Assembly: GCF_014841565.1 (NCBI RefSeq)
Contig: NZ_JACYUD010000004.1
Coordinates: forward strand, 62,001-126,000
Reading direction: 5' to 3'
From: Rhizobium sp. CFBP 8762
GTDB lineage: Bacteria > Pseudomonadota > Alphaproteobacteria > Rhizobiales > Rhizobiaceae
Length of the DNA: 64,000 nt
A program made the position numbers and the translations under genes. The first letter of the stretch is position 1, and each line of letters begins with the position of its first letter. Shown here piece by piece: positions 51,365 to 60,397 of this stretch. Under the pieces are notes generated by a model that was not told the DNA's origin, ran no database searches, and saw only the letters and a program-made list of their open reading frames with translations.

Positions 51365-52474
51365 TCACTCGTGCTGGTGGGTGTAGGCGGTGGTCGATAC
51401 GCCGCGTTCCTTCAGGCCCGAGACTACGTCGACACCTATGGTCTTGAGGTCGTCTATGAAGTCGGGCACGATTACGGTGATGCCGCTGAGCCGGGCGCTT
51501 ATGACGATATCGGCGAGACGGTCGGCGATCGTATCGACCGATCCGACAATGGCTGCGGGTGACATCGAGTTGCGCGACTGACCCTGGGCGATGAACCGAT
51601 TGGCCATCGTGTTCTGCTTCAGGCTGGGGTCTGAGGAATATTCCCGCGTCTGATTGTCAAGCGCTTCGACATCGACACCGGAATTGTAATAATCGACCCG
51701 TTCCTGAGCTTCCTTGTCGGTCCCACCCGGAACGATGGTAAACAGGCCGTAGGTCTTGAAATCGGTCCGCCCGACCTCGGCGGCCAGTTCCTTGGCGCGC
51801 AGCCCCGTCTTGACGAAATCATTTCGGTTCGAGCCAAGCAGGAAGCTGCCGCTACAATTTTTGATGGTGAAGCGGAAGCCGCTGTCGGACGCACCAGCAC
51901 AGATGATCGGCGGCTGTTTTTTAGGCTTCGGGTTCGACATGCAGTCGGTCAGCTTATAAAACTTGCCCTCGTGATCGACACGGTCTTCGCTCCAAAGGCG
52001 CTTGGCAACGGTGATCCATTCCTCAGCCAGCTCATAGCGGCCGCCGTGATCGAGTTCGCGCCACAGGCCCATCTGTCCCTGGTCGGCAGGATTGGAGCCG
52101 GCAACAAGATTGAGGCCAAAGCGTCCGTTGGAAATCTGGTCGAGGACCGACACCATTTTGGCGACCACGGCCGGATGAAAGATCATGGTGTGGATAGTAC
52201 CCCAGACGCCGATGCGGCTCGTCGCCTCGGCGAGACCGGACATGGTCGTCAGCGATTCCAGCGTCACGTCCCAATGCTGGCTCGGGCCCCCGTAACCGCG
52301 CCACTTGGCCATGCTGAGAGCAAAATCGAAGCCGAGATCCTCGGCCAGAAGCGTCACCTGCTTGTTATATTCATAGGTAGCCGGCAGCTGAGGGCTCGTC
52401 GTAGACGTGATCCAGCCGCCGTTTCCGACCGGCAGGAAAACGCCAAGTTCTACGGAAGTCTGTTCGGAAGTCAT
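51365..52474 (-). CDS. rutA: RutA-like flavin-dependent (LLM class) monooxygenase
   Basis: A 369-residue luciferase-like FMNH2-dependent monooxygenase. The N-terminal LGVFLPVGNGGWITSTTSPQ, LLAEDLGFDFALSMAKWRGYGG, the FMN-site RFGLNLVAGSNPADQGQMGLW, and SNPKPKKQPPIICAGASDSGFRFT parallel E. coli RutA ([41 protein letters not shown]). RutA opens the uracil ring by oxygenation. It leads a minus-strand operon with a Rid gene and the BMP importer. RutF-like reductase, its flavin partner, is encoded at 55225 on the other strand. Closely related LLM enzymes act on other substrates, so uracil is probable, not proven. Confidence 0.82.
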   Translation of the reverse strand: MTSEQTSVELGVFLPVGNGGWITSTTSPQLPATYEYNKQVTLLAEDLGFDFALSMAKWRGYGGPSQHWDVTLESLTTMSGLAEATSRIGVWGTIHTMIFHPAVVAKMVSVLDQISNGRFGLNLVAGSNPADQGQMGLWRELDHGGRYELAEEWITVAKRLWSEDRVDHEGKFYKLTDCMSNPKPKKQPPIICAGASDSGFRFTIKNCSGSFLLGSNRNDFVKTGLRAKELAAEVGRTDFKTYGLFTIVPGGTDKEAQERVDYYNSGVDVEALDNQTREYSSDPSLKQNTMANRFIAQGQSRNSMSPAAIVGSVDTIADRLADIVISARLSGITVIVPDFIDDLKTIGVDVVSGLKERGVSTTAYTHQHE

Positions 52475-52557
52475 GAGGTCTGCCTTTCAATGATGCGGGC
52501 CAAGCCCATCTTCATGGTGGGTACGCTAACAGCAATTTTTTGGGAGACGTAATCGAA

Positions 52558-52590
52558 TGTGATCCATGTCACGTTGCCGCTTTGGCAACG
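52558..52590. promoter_or_regulatory. CRP-like site and hairpin upstream of rutA
   Basis: TGTGATCCATGTCAC (52558-52572) matches the TGTGA-N6-TCAC layout of CRP/FNR-family sites. It overlaps by one base a 7-bp stem, CGTTGCC-GCTTT-GGCAACG (52572-52590). Both lie in the 127-bp gap between the LysR stop and the rutA start, so they may control the rutA operon or end lysR transcription. Confidence 0.45.
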
Positions 52591-52601
52591 CGGGTTGTTT
52601 T

Positions 52602-53519
52602 TCACCGGAGGTGGTTGGACGATTCCGTAGCAGTCTTGAACGCCTTGACGAGGCGCTTTAGGAATTCGTTCGCCGCATAGGACAATTGCCGGTCGCGATG
52701 GATGCAGACCGCCGAGGTCGCCTCGGCAAAATCGGGGTAATCGATGGGTATGGCGCGCAATCGCCCGTCGCTCAACTCCTTGCGCGCCGCCATGACTGGC
52801 GCGATCGCCAGCGTTCGACCGGTGATTGCCAGATTCTTCGTGAGTTCCAGATTGTTGGTGGAAACGACGATGTCCGGTGCGAAGCGATTGCGGGCAATCG
52901 CCTGGTCGAACAATTGCCTGAGACCGAAGCTCGTCACTGGAAGAGCGATCTGCTGGCTGCAGATTTCGGCGAGCGACAGTTTCTCGCGATTGGCGAAGTC
53001 ATGATGGGGCGAAACGAGACACATGACCGGCTCGCTATATTGCGCCATGATCTCTATCCCCGACCGGCCTTTGGGATTGTAGACAATGCCGATATCGGCC
53101 TCGTCTCGGGTCAGCGCCTCGGCGATGCGGTCGGACGATTCCGAATAGACGGAGAACTTGATCGCCGGGAACTGCTCATTGAAATCGGCAATCGTGCGGG
53201 GCAAGAAGTCCATGATCAGGCCCTCTATCACCCAGATTTTCACCTCTCCCAGCCGAAGCCCCTTCAGGCTGCGGATGCTTTCCTGCACCCGCTCCATGTC
53301 CCGGAACATGTGTCGTGTGAAACGTTCGAGCACCACGCCCGCCGGTGTCAGCTGAATGCCGGTATTCGTCCGTTCCAGAAGCATCGTGCCCAAGGATTGC
53401 TCAAGGATGGCAATCTGCCGGCTGATCGCCGATGGCGCCACATGCAGCCTGTCGGCCGCCCTTCTGATCGAACGCGTCTCGGAGACTTCGTTGAAATATT
53501 TGTAGGTGTTGAGATTCAC
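52602..53519 (-). CDS. LysR-family transcriptional regulator
   Basis: A 305-residue LysR regulator. The DNA-binding helix-turn-helix is FNEVSETRSIRRAADRLHVAPSAISRQIAILEQSLG, followed by the effector domain LGEVKIWVIEGLIMDFLP. Translation is set at GTG 53519 because GGAG lies about 9 bases upstream; an upstream in-frame start would add 17 residues not seen in the family. It lies between the rutA operon (same strand, downstream) and the divergent rutDEF-like genes, and is well placed to control both. Confidence 0.92.
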   Translation of the reverse strand: MNLNTYKYFNEVSETRSIRRAADRLHVAPSAISRQIAILEQSLGTMLLERTNTGIQLTPAGVVLERFTRHMFRDMERVQESIRSLKGLRLGEVKIWVIEGLIMDFLPRTIADFNEQFPAIKFSVYSESSDRIAEALTRDEADIGIVYNPKGRSGIEIMAQYSEPVMCLVSPHHDFANREKLSLAEICSQQIALPVTSFGLRQLFDQAIARNRFAPDIVVSTNNLELTKNLAITGRTLAIAPVMAARKELSDGRLRAIPIDYPDFAEATSAVCIHRDRQLSYAANEFLKRLVKAFKTATESSNHLR

Positions 53520-53775
53520 GTCGCATTTCTCCAACTTCAGGCCGCGGGAGAAAAGCAAGCTTCGTGCCAAGGCGATCTTTCTGTCGTTCTAAAATAGGCA
53601 ACAGGCAGAGAACCACATTGAACTACGGCAGACGTCAGTTGAGTTGCTATGCCTCGTCACTGTCACATTGGCCTTGGCCGACAAAAATCGGCTTAAGGGC
53701 GTGATGCGGCGAGCGATACAAAATTCGAGGCGGCCCGACTGCGCCTCAGTTTCCCTTGAGGGACCAGGAGTGACG

Positions 53776-54603
53776 ATGCCTTTCGCTACAATCGGAAGCG
53801 ACGAATGCTATTATGAGATTACCGGCCAAGGACCGCCGCTCCTGCTCGTCACCGGGCTTGCCGGTGTTGCATCCTACTGGAATCCAAATATAGAAGCCTT
53901 GTCCAGGCATTTCACCGTTATCAGCTACGATCACCGCGGCACCGGCCGCAGCACCCGCTCCGAACAGGCCTACAGCGTCGAACTGTTGACCGATGACCTG
54001 ATCGACTTGATGGATGCGCTCGGTATCGAGATGGTAAGCCTGATTGGCCACTCGACCGGCGGTGCGATCGGCCAAGTTTTCGGCGCCCGTTATCCGGAAA
54101 GGCTCGCCCGGATGGTGCTTTACGCTTCCTGGGCAAGTCTCTGCCCGCAGATGATGCTCTGCTTCGATCTGCGTCGCCTCCTCTTGCAAGGCCATGGTAA
54201 GGAGGGCTATCACCGTGCCTCTCCTGTCTTCCTCTATCCTCCACAATTCGTTTCGGATGAATGGCCGAGACTGAAAAGAGACATGGCCGCTGCCATTGCC
54301 AGCTCGACGACCGAGACCATCCTCGATGCCCGCATCGAAGCCGTCATCAGCTTCAACGGGCTGGGCTACCTGCCAAAAATCTCAGCTCCGACGCTCGTAT
54401 TGGTGGCGAAGGACGATATACTGACGCCGCCGCTCTGCTCAGAGGAACTTGCCCGCAACATCCCCGGTGCAACGCTGCAGGTTCTCTCCTATGGCGGTCA
54501 CGCCGTCTCGGTTTGCGAACCGGAAACCTTCAACCAGGCAGTGCTGACATTCCTGCTCGGCGGCCATGCCCTGCCTGGCAGCACCATGAAAGCCGCATCA
54601 TGA
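53776..54603 (+). CDS. rutD: RutD-like alpha/beta hydrolase (aminoacrylate hydrolase)
   Basis: A 275-residue alpha/beta hydrolase. The N-terminal [49 protein letters not shown] has the family HGG-region equivalent and oxyanion loop. The nucleophile elbow is [12 protein letters not shown] (Ser), the acid lies in [10 protein letters not shown] (Asp) and the His in [10 protein letters not shown]. RutD hydrolyses 3-aminoacrylate to malonic semialdehyde and ammonia. It overlaps the rutE-like gene by four bases and begins a plus-strand three-gene unit that is divergent from lysR. GGAG precedes the ATG. Confidence 0.85.
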   Translation: MPFATIGSDECYYEITGQGPPLLLVTGLAGVASYWNPNIEALSRHFTVISYDHRGTGRSTRSEQAYSVELLTDDLIDLMDALGIEMVSLIGHSTGGAIGQVFGARYPERLARMVLYASWASLCPQMMLCFDLRRLLLQGHGKEGYHRASPVFLYPPQFVSDEWPRLKRDMAAAIASSTTETILDARIEAVISFNGLGYLPKISAPTLVLVAKDDILTPPLCSEELARNIPGATLQVLSYGGHAVSVCEPETFNQAVLTFLLGGHALPGSTMKAAS

Positions 54604-55205
54604 CACCTCAGATCGAACTGACGCCACTCGATGAGCAGGCACGTGCTACGTTGTTCACCGACGCTCGCACACAAAACGGCTGGCTCGACGGCGAAATTTT
54701 AGACGAGACGCTCAACGCCCTCTACGATCTGGTCAAATTCGCCCCGACTTCGGCGAATTGTTCGCCCGCGCGCTTCGTCTTCATCCGCAGCCAGAAAGCC
54801 AAGGAAATGCTGAAACCGTCCCTATCATCGGGCAACCTTGGCAAGACGATGTCGGCCCCTATCTCCGTAATTGCCCCCTATGACACCGTATTCTACGACA
54901 AGTTGCCAGACCTCTTTCCACATGGCGATGCCCGCTCCTGGTTTACCAGCAGCCCGGAACTGGCGGAGGAGACGGCGTTTCGCAACGCCACGCTTCAGGC
55001 CGGTTATCTGATCCTGGCGGCCCGTGCGCTCGGCCTCGATGCCGGCCCGCTATCGGGCTTCGACAGGCAGAAGGTGGACGACGCCTTTCTCGGTGGCACG
55101 ACCTGGAAGTCAAATCTTCTGATCAATCTCGGTAAGGGAGATCCATCAAAACTCTTCAGCCGGTTGCCGCGTCTAGGTTTCGATGAAGCCTGCCTGATCG
55201 CATGA
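54600..55205 (+). CDS. rutE: RutE-like malonic semialdehyde reductase (nitroreductase fold)
   Basis: A 201-residue nitroreductase-fold flavoprotein: [39 protein letters not shown], the flavin-site [30 protein letters not shown] and the end [23 protein letters not shown]. This matches RutE, which reduces malonic semialdehyde to 3-hydroxypropionate, as the last step of the Rut pathway. The start overlaps the rutD stop by four bases, so the two are coupled. Length is within a few residues of E. coli RutE. Confidence 0.88.
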   Translation: MTPQIELTPLDEQARATLFTDARTQNGWLDGEILDETLNALYDLVKFAPTSANCSPARFVFIRSQKAKEMLKPSLSSGNLGKTMSAPISVIAPYDTVFYDKLPDLFPHGDARSWFTSSPELAEETAFRNATLQAGYLILAARALGLDAGPLSGFDRQKVDDAFLGGTTWKSNLLINLGKGDPSKLFSRLPRLGFDEACLIA

Positions 55206-55224
55206 CGGAAAAGGATATGAATTA

Positions 55225-55749
55225 ATGACAATGCTTGCAGCACCACATACCGTGCCTCCTCAGCCCAACGAAACCTTAAGAGCCGGCTTCCGCAATGCCA
55301 TGTCGCGCCTCGGTGCAGCGGTTAACATCGTCACGACCGATGGTCCCGGCGGCCGCACGGGCTTTGCCGCGACCGCCGTCTGCAGCGTCAGCGATTCACC
55401 GCCAAGCCTTGTCGTCTGCATCAATCGCGGTTCGTCGGCTTATAAACCCGTGATCGACAACGGTGTTCTCTGCGTCAACGTCACCGGCGACACACACCGG
55501 CCTGTCTGTCAGCTTTTCGCTGGAAAGACACCTGCCGCCGAACGTTTCGCACTGGGCGAATGGACAGATATGCAAACCGGCTCTCCAGTGCTTCATGATG
55601 CGCTAGAAGCGTTCGACTGCCGCATATCTGAGGTTTATTCGAGCGGCAGCCACGATCTGTTGATCTGCGAGGTCATCGCGCTGAAACCTCGCAGCGAAGG
55701 ACGTGGCCTTGCGTACTTCGATCGCGCCTACCACGCCATCGGCATCTGA
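55225..55749 (+). CDS. rutF: RutF-like flavin reductase
   Basis: A 174-residue flavin reductase-like protein: FRNAMSRLGAAVNIVTTDGPGGRTGFAATAVCSVSDSPPSLVVCINRGSSAYKPVIDNGVLCVNV, with the C-terminal LLICEVIALKPRSEGRGLAYFDRAYHAI. RutF regenerates reduced FMN for the RutA monooxygenase. It follows rutE by 19 bases and closes the operon. The reductase (plus strand) and its monooxygenase (minus strand) are thus on divergent transcripts with the LysR gene between, an arrangement that would keep them coregulated. Confidence 0.9.
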   Translation: MTMLAAPHTVPPQPNETLRAGFRNAMSRLGAAVNIVTTDGPGGRTGFAATAVCSVSDSPPSLVVCINRGSSAYKPVIDNGVLCVNVTGDTHRPVCQLFAGKTPAAERFALGEWTDMQTGSPVLHDALEAFDCRISEVYSSGSHDLLICEVIALKPRSEGRGLAYFDRAYHAIGI

Positions 55750-56236
55750 CCAGACCGTTTGCCGCGCCTTTATCGGGCGGACCCAGGAAGTAAGGTTCGG
55801 TCGCGCACCGTGCGCTCGCTGAAATATGTCTCCCCGCTTTTGATGGATTCAGCCCGCGACCCACAAACCTCGCAATTAACCATTGGCTGATAAAACTACT
55901 GACAGTGTCTCTTCTCGATCTGCGACTGCTGATAGGCAATACCGCCGTGCGTCTTATTACTGCAATATTGATTCCAAATATGCGGGAACAATGTGTCTTC
56001 GAGGATCCAAACTAACCGGTCTAGTTGAAACACCGGGGCACGCCCCACGAACGTCCGATACACAGTCGGCCAAGAACTCCAAAACACTATGCTGGATCGC
56101 TGATCAAGGTCATCAGCAGCACCCTCGCGCGCCAGAGCCCGTGCGTTCTCACGAACGCACGGTAATTTGCCTCTTTGATCCGACATATCAGGCTTATCGA
56201 TAATCGATACCGATCTCCGAGCCGATGATCTAGTAA
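55750..56236. other. Gene-free stretch with a hairpin
   Basis: The 487 bp between the rutF-like gene and the SDR gene have no reading frame with family resemblance. A perfect hairpin, CCGTGCGTTC-TCAC-GAACGCACGG (56139-56162), is the only structured item, lying 77 bases beyond the SDR stop. It could be a terminator without T-run for the SDR transcript. Base composition is lower in GC than the flanking rut genes, so the stretch may mark a junction. Confidence 0.45.
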
Positions 56237-56974
56237 TCAGACCTGTGCCAGTCCGCCATCCACGAAGACTTCGCCACCTGTCATGAAGCTGCTGTCGTCC
56301 GATGCCAGAAACGCAGCCACGGCGCCCGTCTCGGACGGCTCACCGACGCGGCCCAGCACCGTTGAAGCTCCAATGGCCGACATTCCTTCGTCGCCCAGAA
56401 CCTTGAGCGCGATCTCGGTCGTGATCGGTCCCGGTGACATGACATTGACGCGGATACCCGTGCCGCGCAGGTCCAGTGCCCAGCTGCGGGCAAGATTTCG
56501 AACGGCGGCCTTTGTTGCACTGTAGATGCTGAAGGCGGGTGTACCCATAACGCCGGTGCTCGAACCGGTCAGGATAATGGAGGCCCCCGTTGCCATGAGC
56601 GGAAGGGCTTTCTGCACCGTAAACACCAGGCCCTTAACGTTCAGATCAAATATGTCGTCATAGTGCTCCGGCGTGATTTCGCCGAGAGCCGCAAACGCGC
56701 CGGTTCCCGCGTTGGCAAGCAAAATGTCAAGCCCGCCACGTTCAGCTTTTACGGTTTCATACAGTCGGTCAAGGTCCGCCATATCGGTGACTGATCCTTG
56801 AACAGCGCGCGCCGAGGACCCCAACTGTGCCACGGCGGCGTCGAGTGTTTCCTGCCGTCTGCCAAAAATGTAGACGAACGCGCCTTCATCAACAAACCTT
56901 TGGGCAGCCCCCAATCCAATGCCGCTTCCACCACCGGTGATTACAGCTGTCTTACCTTCAAGCCTTGTCATCAT
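56237..56974 (-). CDS. Short-chain dehydrogenase/reductase
   Basis: A 245-residue classical [19 protein letters not shown] cofactor motif, NAGTGAF, catalytic Ser in ILTGSSTGV, YxxxK in [11 protein letters not shown], and [12 protein letters not shown] at the end. AAGGAG lies 3-4 bases before the ATG. It diverges from an HxlR regulator across an 80-bp gap containing an inverted repeat, a common arrangement in which the HxlR protein represses an oxidoreductase. Confidence 0.93.
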   Translation of the reverse strand: MMTRLEGKTAVITGGGSGIGLGAAQRFVDEGAFVYIFGRRQETLDAAVAQLGSSARAVQGSVTDMADLDRLYETVKAERGGLDILLANAGTGAFAALGEITPEHYDDIFDLNVKGLVFTVQKALPLMATGASIILTGSSTGVMGTPAFSIYSATKAAVRNLARSWALDLRGTGIRVNVMSPGPITTEIALKVLGDEGMSAIGASTVLGRVGEPSETGAVAAFLASDDSSFMTGGEVFVDGGLAQV

Positions 56975-57001
56975 GAACTCCTTCTATGAACATGTGAAGA
57001 G

Positions 57002-57026
57002 TTGGTTGATAACAAACCAATTGACA
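57002..57026. promoter_or_regulatory. Inverted repeat and -35 in the SDR/HxlR divergent gap
   Basis: TTGGTT-GATAACA-AACCAA (57002-57020) is an inverted repeat with 7-base spacer, abutting TTGACA (57021-57026) for the rightward promoter. It is a candidate HxlR operator; no good -10 is seen at the optimal distance. Confidence 0.5.
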
Positions 57027-57054
57027 AGTATGCACCTTTTGGTAAGTACCCTAT

Positions 57055-57480
57055 ATGATTTCAGAGCAAACAACCGTTCCGCCATCAGAGGCGCGAATTC
57101 TGCCATCGACACAGGCATGCACACCGATACTGCCCGGGTTTACTTGTGGGCTGGATGTATCGCTGCGCGTCATTGCGGGAAAATGGAAACCGTTGATCCT
57201 GTACTTCATCGCACAGGGGGGGCCCATTCGCTACGGGGCACTTCGCCGGGCCGTACAGGGCGTCAGCGACAAGATGCTGATCCAGCAGCTTAAGGAGTTG
57301 GAGGTCGACGGATTGGTCAAGCGGACCGACTACAAGGAGATACCGCCGCGCGTGGATTACGGCCTTACCGCGTTAGGCCGTAGTTTGGCTGAGGCCCTCG
57401 TGCCGCTGTGCTCATGGGGTACGCAGAACATGGAAGAGGTTGCCCGTGTCTTTGCTGAACGCGATCTAAGTGGACAGTAG
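57055..57480 (+). CDS. HxlR-family transcriptional regulator
   Basis: A 141-residue winged-helix protein with the HxlR pattern VIAGKWKPLILYFI, RYGALRRAVQGVSDKMLIQQLKELEVDGLVKR and PPRVDYGLTALGRSL. HxlR proteins commonly respond to quinones, aldehydes or other electrophiles. No ribosome-binding site is seen before the ATG, so translation may be weak or from a short leader. It probably controls the divergent SDR. Confidence 0.92.
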   Translation: MISEQTTVPPSEARILPSTQACTPILPGFTCGLDVSLRVIAGKWKPLILYFIAQGGPIRYGALRRAVQGVSDKMLIQQLKELEVDGLVKRTDYKEIPPRVDYGLTALGRSLAEALVPLCSWGTQNMEEVARVFAERDLSGQ

Positions 57481-57707
57481 ACTGTCAACTTGCCTGTGAA
57501 GAACGTGCTGTTTAGGGCGTGCGATGCCTTCTCAGACGCGGAAGTTCACCTAAAAGCGGAACAGGCGAGACTTCTGATCAAAATATGATCCTGCAACGTG
57601 ATGGTATCGGAGACTCTCGATCAGTACCTGCCTTGTCGATTCCAGGTTCGCAATGGCGCTCTTGCTGCCATTTCGTTGACCCCGCACGCAATACACCCCA
57701 TTTAGAA

Positions 57708-58352
57708 ATGATGCCGCGCAAAAACGAAATGACCGACAATGAACTGATCAGGACCTGGAGGCTGTCACCTGCAGCGACTATGGGCTCGGCCGTGCGCGCG
57801 AAAGGGATTGTGCAGGAGATCCAGGCTCGCCTCGCCGTCAGCGCGAAGAAGTCTATTTCCTTGGAAGGCAACGAGATCACCTTGGCGATGCCTGTCGCAG
57901 CGAAGGCCTCGTTCAATGCAGCAGCATCCGTCGTCACAAAGGCGATGAAGGAAGCGGAGACGTTCCCCGTCATCCCACGTGAGATTCAGGACATCCTGAC
58001 CATCAAAAGCACCGAACGGCATCGCTGGCTTGCCGATGGACGCCTTCCAAGTGCCGGGACGAGAACTGTCCGGCTGAACGGTCGCGCTCGGCAAATTACC
58101 TTCCATGTCTTTGATCCCAAAGTCGTCGAAGACCTTATGGACCGGGGTACCGTTTACGAATGGCGAGTAGAGGACGCCGAGGCGAAGGCTGAAAGACGGC
58201 GAAAGGCTGCCTACCATGCCAAGCTGACGCGGTCGCTCAACAAGCAGCAGAAGTCGGACGAGACGTCCGACCACGGCCTGAATGATGAAGCGGCTGAACT
58301 GCGAAGATGGCAGGAGTTCGATCGTGACGGTTTCCTGTGGAGGCAGTCCTGA
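57708..58352 (+). CDS. Hypothetical protein, unknown family
   Basis: A 214-residue protein I cannot place. The N-terminal half is alanine- and lysine-rich (SAVRAKGIVQEIQARLAVSAKK). The middle contains IPREIQDILTIKSTERHRWLADGRLPSAGTRTVRLNGRARQITFHVFDPKVV, which has the look of a helix-turn-helix or small nucleic-acid-binding unit. The C-terminal third is charged (EDAEAKAERRRKAAYHAKL). No signal or membrane segment. The start is uncertain: ATG 57708, 57711 or 57732 are all possible and none has a good ribosome-binding site. The flanking regulators do not suggest a role. Confidence 0.55.
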   Translation: MMPRKNEMTDNELIRTWRLSPAATMGSAVRAKGIVQEIQARLAVSAKKSISLEGNEITLAMPVAAKASFNAAASVVTKAMKEAETFPVIPREIQDILTIKSTERHRWLADGRLPSAGTRTVRLNGRARQITFHVFDPKVVEDLMDRGTVYEWRVEDAEAKAERRRKAAYHAKLTRSLNKQQKSDETSDHGLNDEAAELRRWQEFDRDGFLWRQS

Positions 58353-58478
58353 CCCTTCTCAATCTGAAAATCGAAGAATGAACGCACCAGCCTCTCAGTC
58401 GGTCATCCCTCAAGACACCTACACGGAATTACGATAACCCCGTGTAGCAGACCAACTGCGTTTTGCAGAACGGCATCC

Positions 58479-58730
58479 CTACTCCCGACGATAAAAGACC
58501 ATGCCTGCATGGTGGAGAACGTCATCGACGAAGTCACCATCGGCCGTGAACCCAGTGTCATCCCAATACTCGATGTGGTTGTCTTTGACTTCGTATCGGC
58601 CCTGATAAGCACTAACCCGCGTTCCACGCGCTTCATCGTAGCGACCGTTTGGTAGGAGATCGTGACGAATATGCCCATCGGATGTCACCCACATCCCCAC
58701 ATATGTCTTTGGCTTCTGAACGCTGGTCAT
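58479..58730 (-). CDS. Atu4866-family small protein
   Basis: An 83-residue protein. The pattern YVGMWVTSDGHIRHDLLPNGRYDEARGTRVSAYQGRYEVKDNHIEYWDDTGFTADGDF recalls the Atu4866-type domain first seen in Agrobacterium, a small beta-barrel-like fold of unknown ligand. It starts four bases inside the stop of the SnoaL-like gene and so is translationally coupled with it. The pair may bind a small molecule in succession. No signal peptide. Confidence 0.75.
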   Translation of the reverse strand: MTSVQKPKTYVGMWVTSDGHIRHDLLPNGRYDEARGTRVSAYQGRYEVKDNHIEYWDDTGFTADGDFVDDVLHHAGMVFYRRE

Positions 58731-59275
58731 TTCTGACCCAACACGGGTTCAATTGACTTCGGCTCTACAACCCAGGCATAATTGATCTCATGACGAATCT
58801 TCCATGCTCCGTCGACGCATGTCCATGCCAGCTGTGAGCGGGCATCAAAGGCAATGACCTCGCCGGTTAAACGCTCCAGCCGACCGACAAAACCAAGTGT
58901 TGTCGATGCGACATCATCGCCAACCAACGCATCTCCATCGCGGATACCATGACGGACCGAACGGGCAGCGTCCTGCAGGCTTTTCCAGTTGTCGCCATAG
59001 CGGGCGGCATCGTTAAAAAGCTGCGTATCTCCCGGTGCAAAATTGTCCCAGAAAACCCCTTTCGTGTTGTTTAGATCATAAAATTTACCAAGCTTATTGG
59101 CAAAATCATACGCGCTGTCGCCTTCGTCGCGTTCCCAGCCTTTCATGATCCACTCTTTGTGAAGAGCAAGAGGCGCATTTGCCCCTTCTTGCTGACAGGA
59201 CGTAGCGTTTGCCGAAACGGGTGGAACAAGGGCGCTAATGACGAGTACTGCGGTTCGAAATGTCGTGAGTTTCAA
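58727..59275 (-). CDS. Secreted SnoaL/NTF2-like protein
   Basis: A 182-residue protein with an evident signal peptide (MKLTTFRTAVLVISALVPPVSANA) and a mature NTF2-like domain: KEWIMKGWERDEGDSAYDFANKLGKFYDLN, ending DARSQLAWTCVDGAWKIRHEINYAWVV, the last strand pattern of SnoaL-like proteins. TTG at 59275 is preferred: AAGGAAG lies about 5 bases upstream and the resulting N-terminus is a clean signal sequence; ATG 59305 would add ten residues. It diverges from the LysR gene at 59375, which probably controls it. Confidence 0.72.
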   Translation of the reverse strand: MKLTTFRTAVLVISALVPPVSANATSCQQEGANAPLALHKEWIMKGWERDEGDSAYDFANKLGKFYDLNNTKGVFWDNFAPGDTQLFNDAARYGDNWKSLQDAARSVRHGIRDGDALVGDDVASTTLGFVGRLERLTGEVIAFDARSQLAWTCVDGAWKIRHEINYAWVVEPKSIEPVLGQK

Positions 59276-59374
59276 GGTAACTTCCTTATTGATGTTGGAA
59301 AGCATCAGATAGACAGATCAGAATGTTCAGTGTAGTCTCTTTTTGGTAACGTCATTGGTTAGTAAATTTGTACA

Positions 59375-60262
59375 ATGAAGCTTGATTTGAATTTGCTTCC
59401 TGTTTTTCTGGCGGTTGCTGAGGAAAAGAATTTCCGTGCGGCAGCTGATCGTTTAGGCGTTACCCGGTCGGCTGTCAGTCAGGGCATTCGTCGGCTGGAG
59501 GATTCATGTGGCGCTGCTTTGGTTGCGAGAACCACAAGGTCCGTCCATCTGACGGAGGTGGGCGAACAACTTCAACGCGACCTGGGTCGACCGCTCTCTG
59601 ACATTATACAAGCGCTTGATTTTGGGGCAGTCGACAGCGAACCACGGGGACATCTCCGTGTGGCGGTGACCTCTATTGCGGAGGATTTTCTCTCCGGTCC
59701 TCTTCTTGCATCTTTTGCTTCAGCCTATCCCCATATCACGATCGACATAACCGTTACGGACGAGGAATTTGATATTGTGGCGGAAGGGTACGATGCTGGC
59801 GTCAGGCTTGGAGAGGTGATCGAAAAAGATATGATTGCTGTGTCGATCACGCCTCCGCAGCGCGAAGCAGCGGTTGCCTCACCTGCCTATCTTACCACCT
59901 GTGGAACGCCGGAACACCCGAGGGATCTGGCACACCATCGCTGTATAAATTGGCGACCTGCGCCCAACATCGCACCGCACCGCTGGGAGTTCGAGGAGGA
60001 CGGAGTGCCGTTTGACATTGTGATCCACCCTTATATGACGACCAATGACCTTCGACTCATGTTGCGTTTGGCTCTCAGCAACGCCGGGATAACGTTCGGG
60101 GTCAGGGACACATTCCGTCCCTACATAGAGTCCGGGGAACTGACCCCGATTTTGGAAAACTATCTGCCGAGTTTTCCGGGCTTCTTCCTGTACTTTCCTG
60201 AGCGCCGCAACATGGCTCCGAAACTGCGAGCTTTGATCGATCACATACGAAGGCGGCGATAA
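59375..60262 (+). CDS. LysR-family transcriptional regulator
   Basis: A 295-residue LysR protein of the DmlR/AaeR-like branch. The helix-turn-helix is LAVAEEKNFRAAADRLGVTRSAVSQGIRRLEDSCG; the effector domain has GHLRVAVTSIAEDFLSGPLLASFASAYPHITID and the C-terminal PEHPRDLAHHRCINWR. It diverges from the secreted SnoaL-like/Atu4866 pair. Downstream lies a decayed IS. Confidence 0.93.
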   Translation: MKLDLNLLPVFLAVAEEKNFRAAADRLGVTRSAVSQGIRRLEDSCGAALVARTTRSVHLTEVGEQLQRDLGRPLSDIIQALDFGAVDSEPRGHLRVAVTSIAEDFLSGPLLASFASAYPHITIDITVTDEEFDIVAEGYDAGVRLGEVIEKDMIAVSITPPQREAAVASPAYLTTCGTPEHPRDLAHHRCINWRPAPNIAPHRWEFEEDGVPFDIVIHPYMTTNDLRLMLRLALSNAGITFGVRDTFRPYIESGELTPILENYLPSFPGFFLYFPERRNMAPKLRALIDHIRRRR

Positions 60263-60397
60263 TGGTTTTTACACATTATCCAGATCTGAAAGCGGCTCCG
60301 CTTTTATTGGAAATGCTTTAGTGTCCAAACCCAATCAAGCTATTGATGATCTGCGTATGTCATGGTTCATTTCTGCTTTAATTGGAGATTGGGACCA

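Noticed and set aside
52572-52590. Hairpin read as a classic rho-independent terminator
   Set aside because: A T-rich run follows only on the plus strand, where no gene ends, so it is listed as a regulatory or structural element.
55896-56186. 96-codon minus-strand frame in the gap after rutF
   Set aside because: No family resemblance, no ribosome-binding site, and the codon pattern is unlike neighbouring genes.
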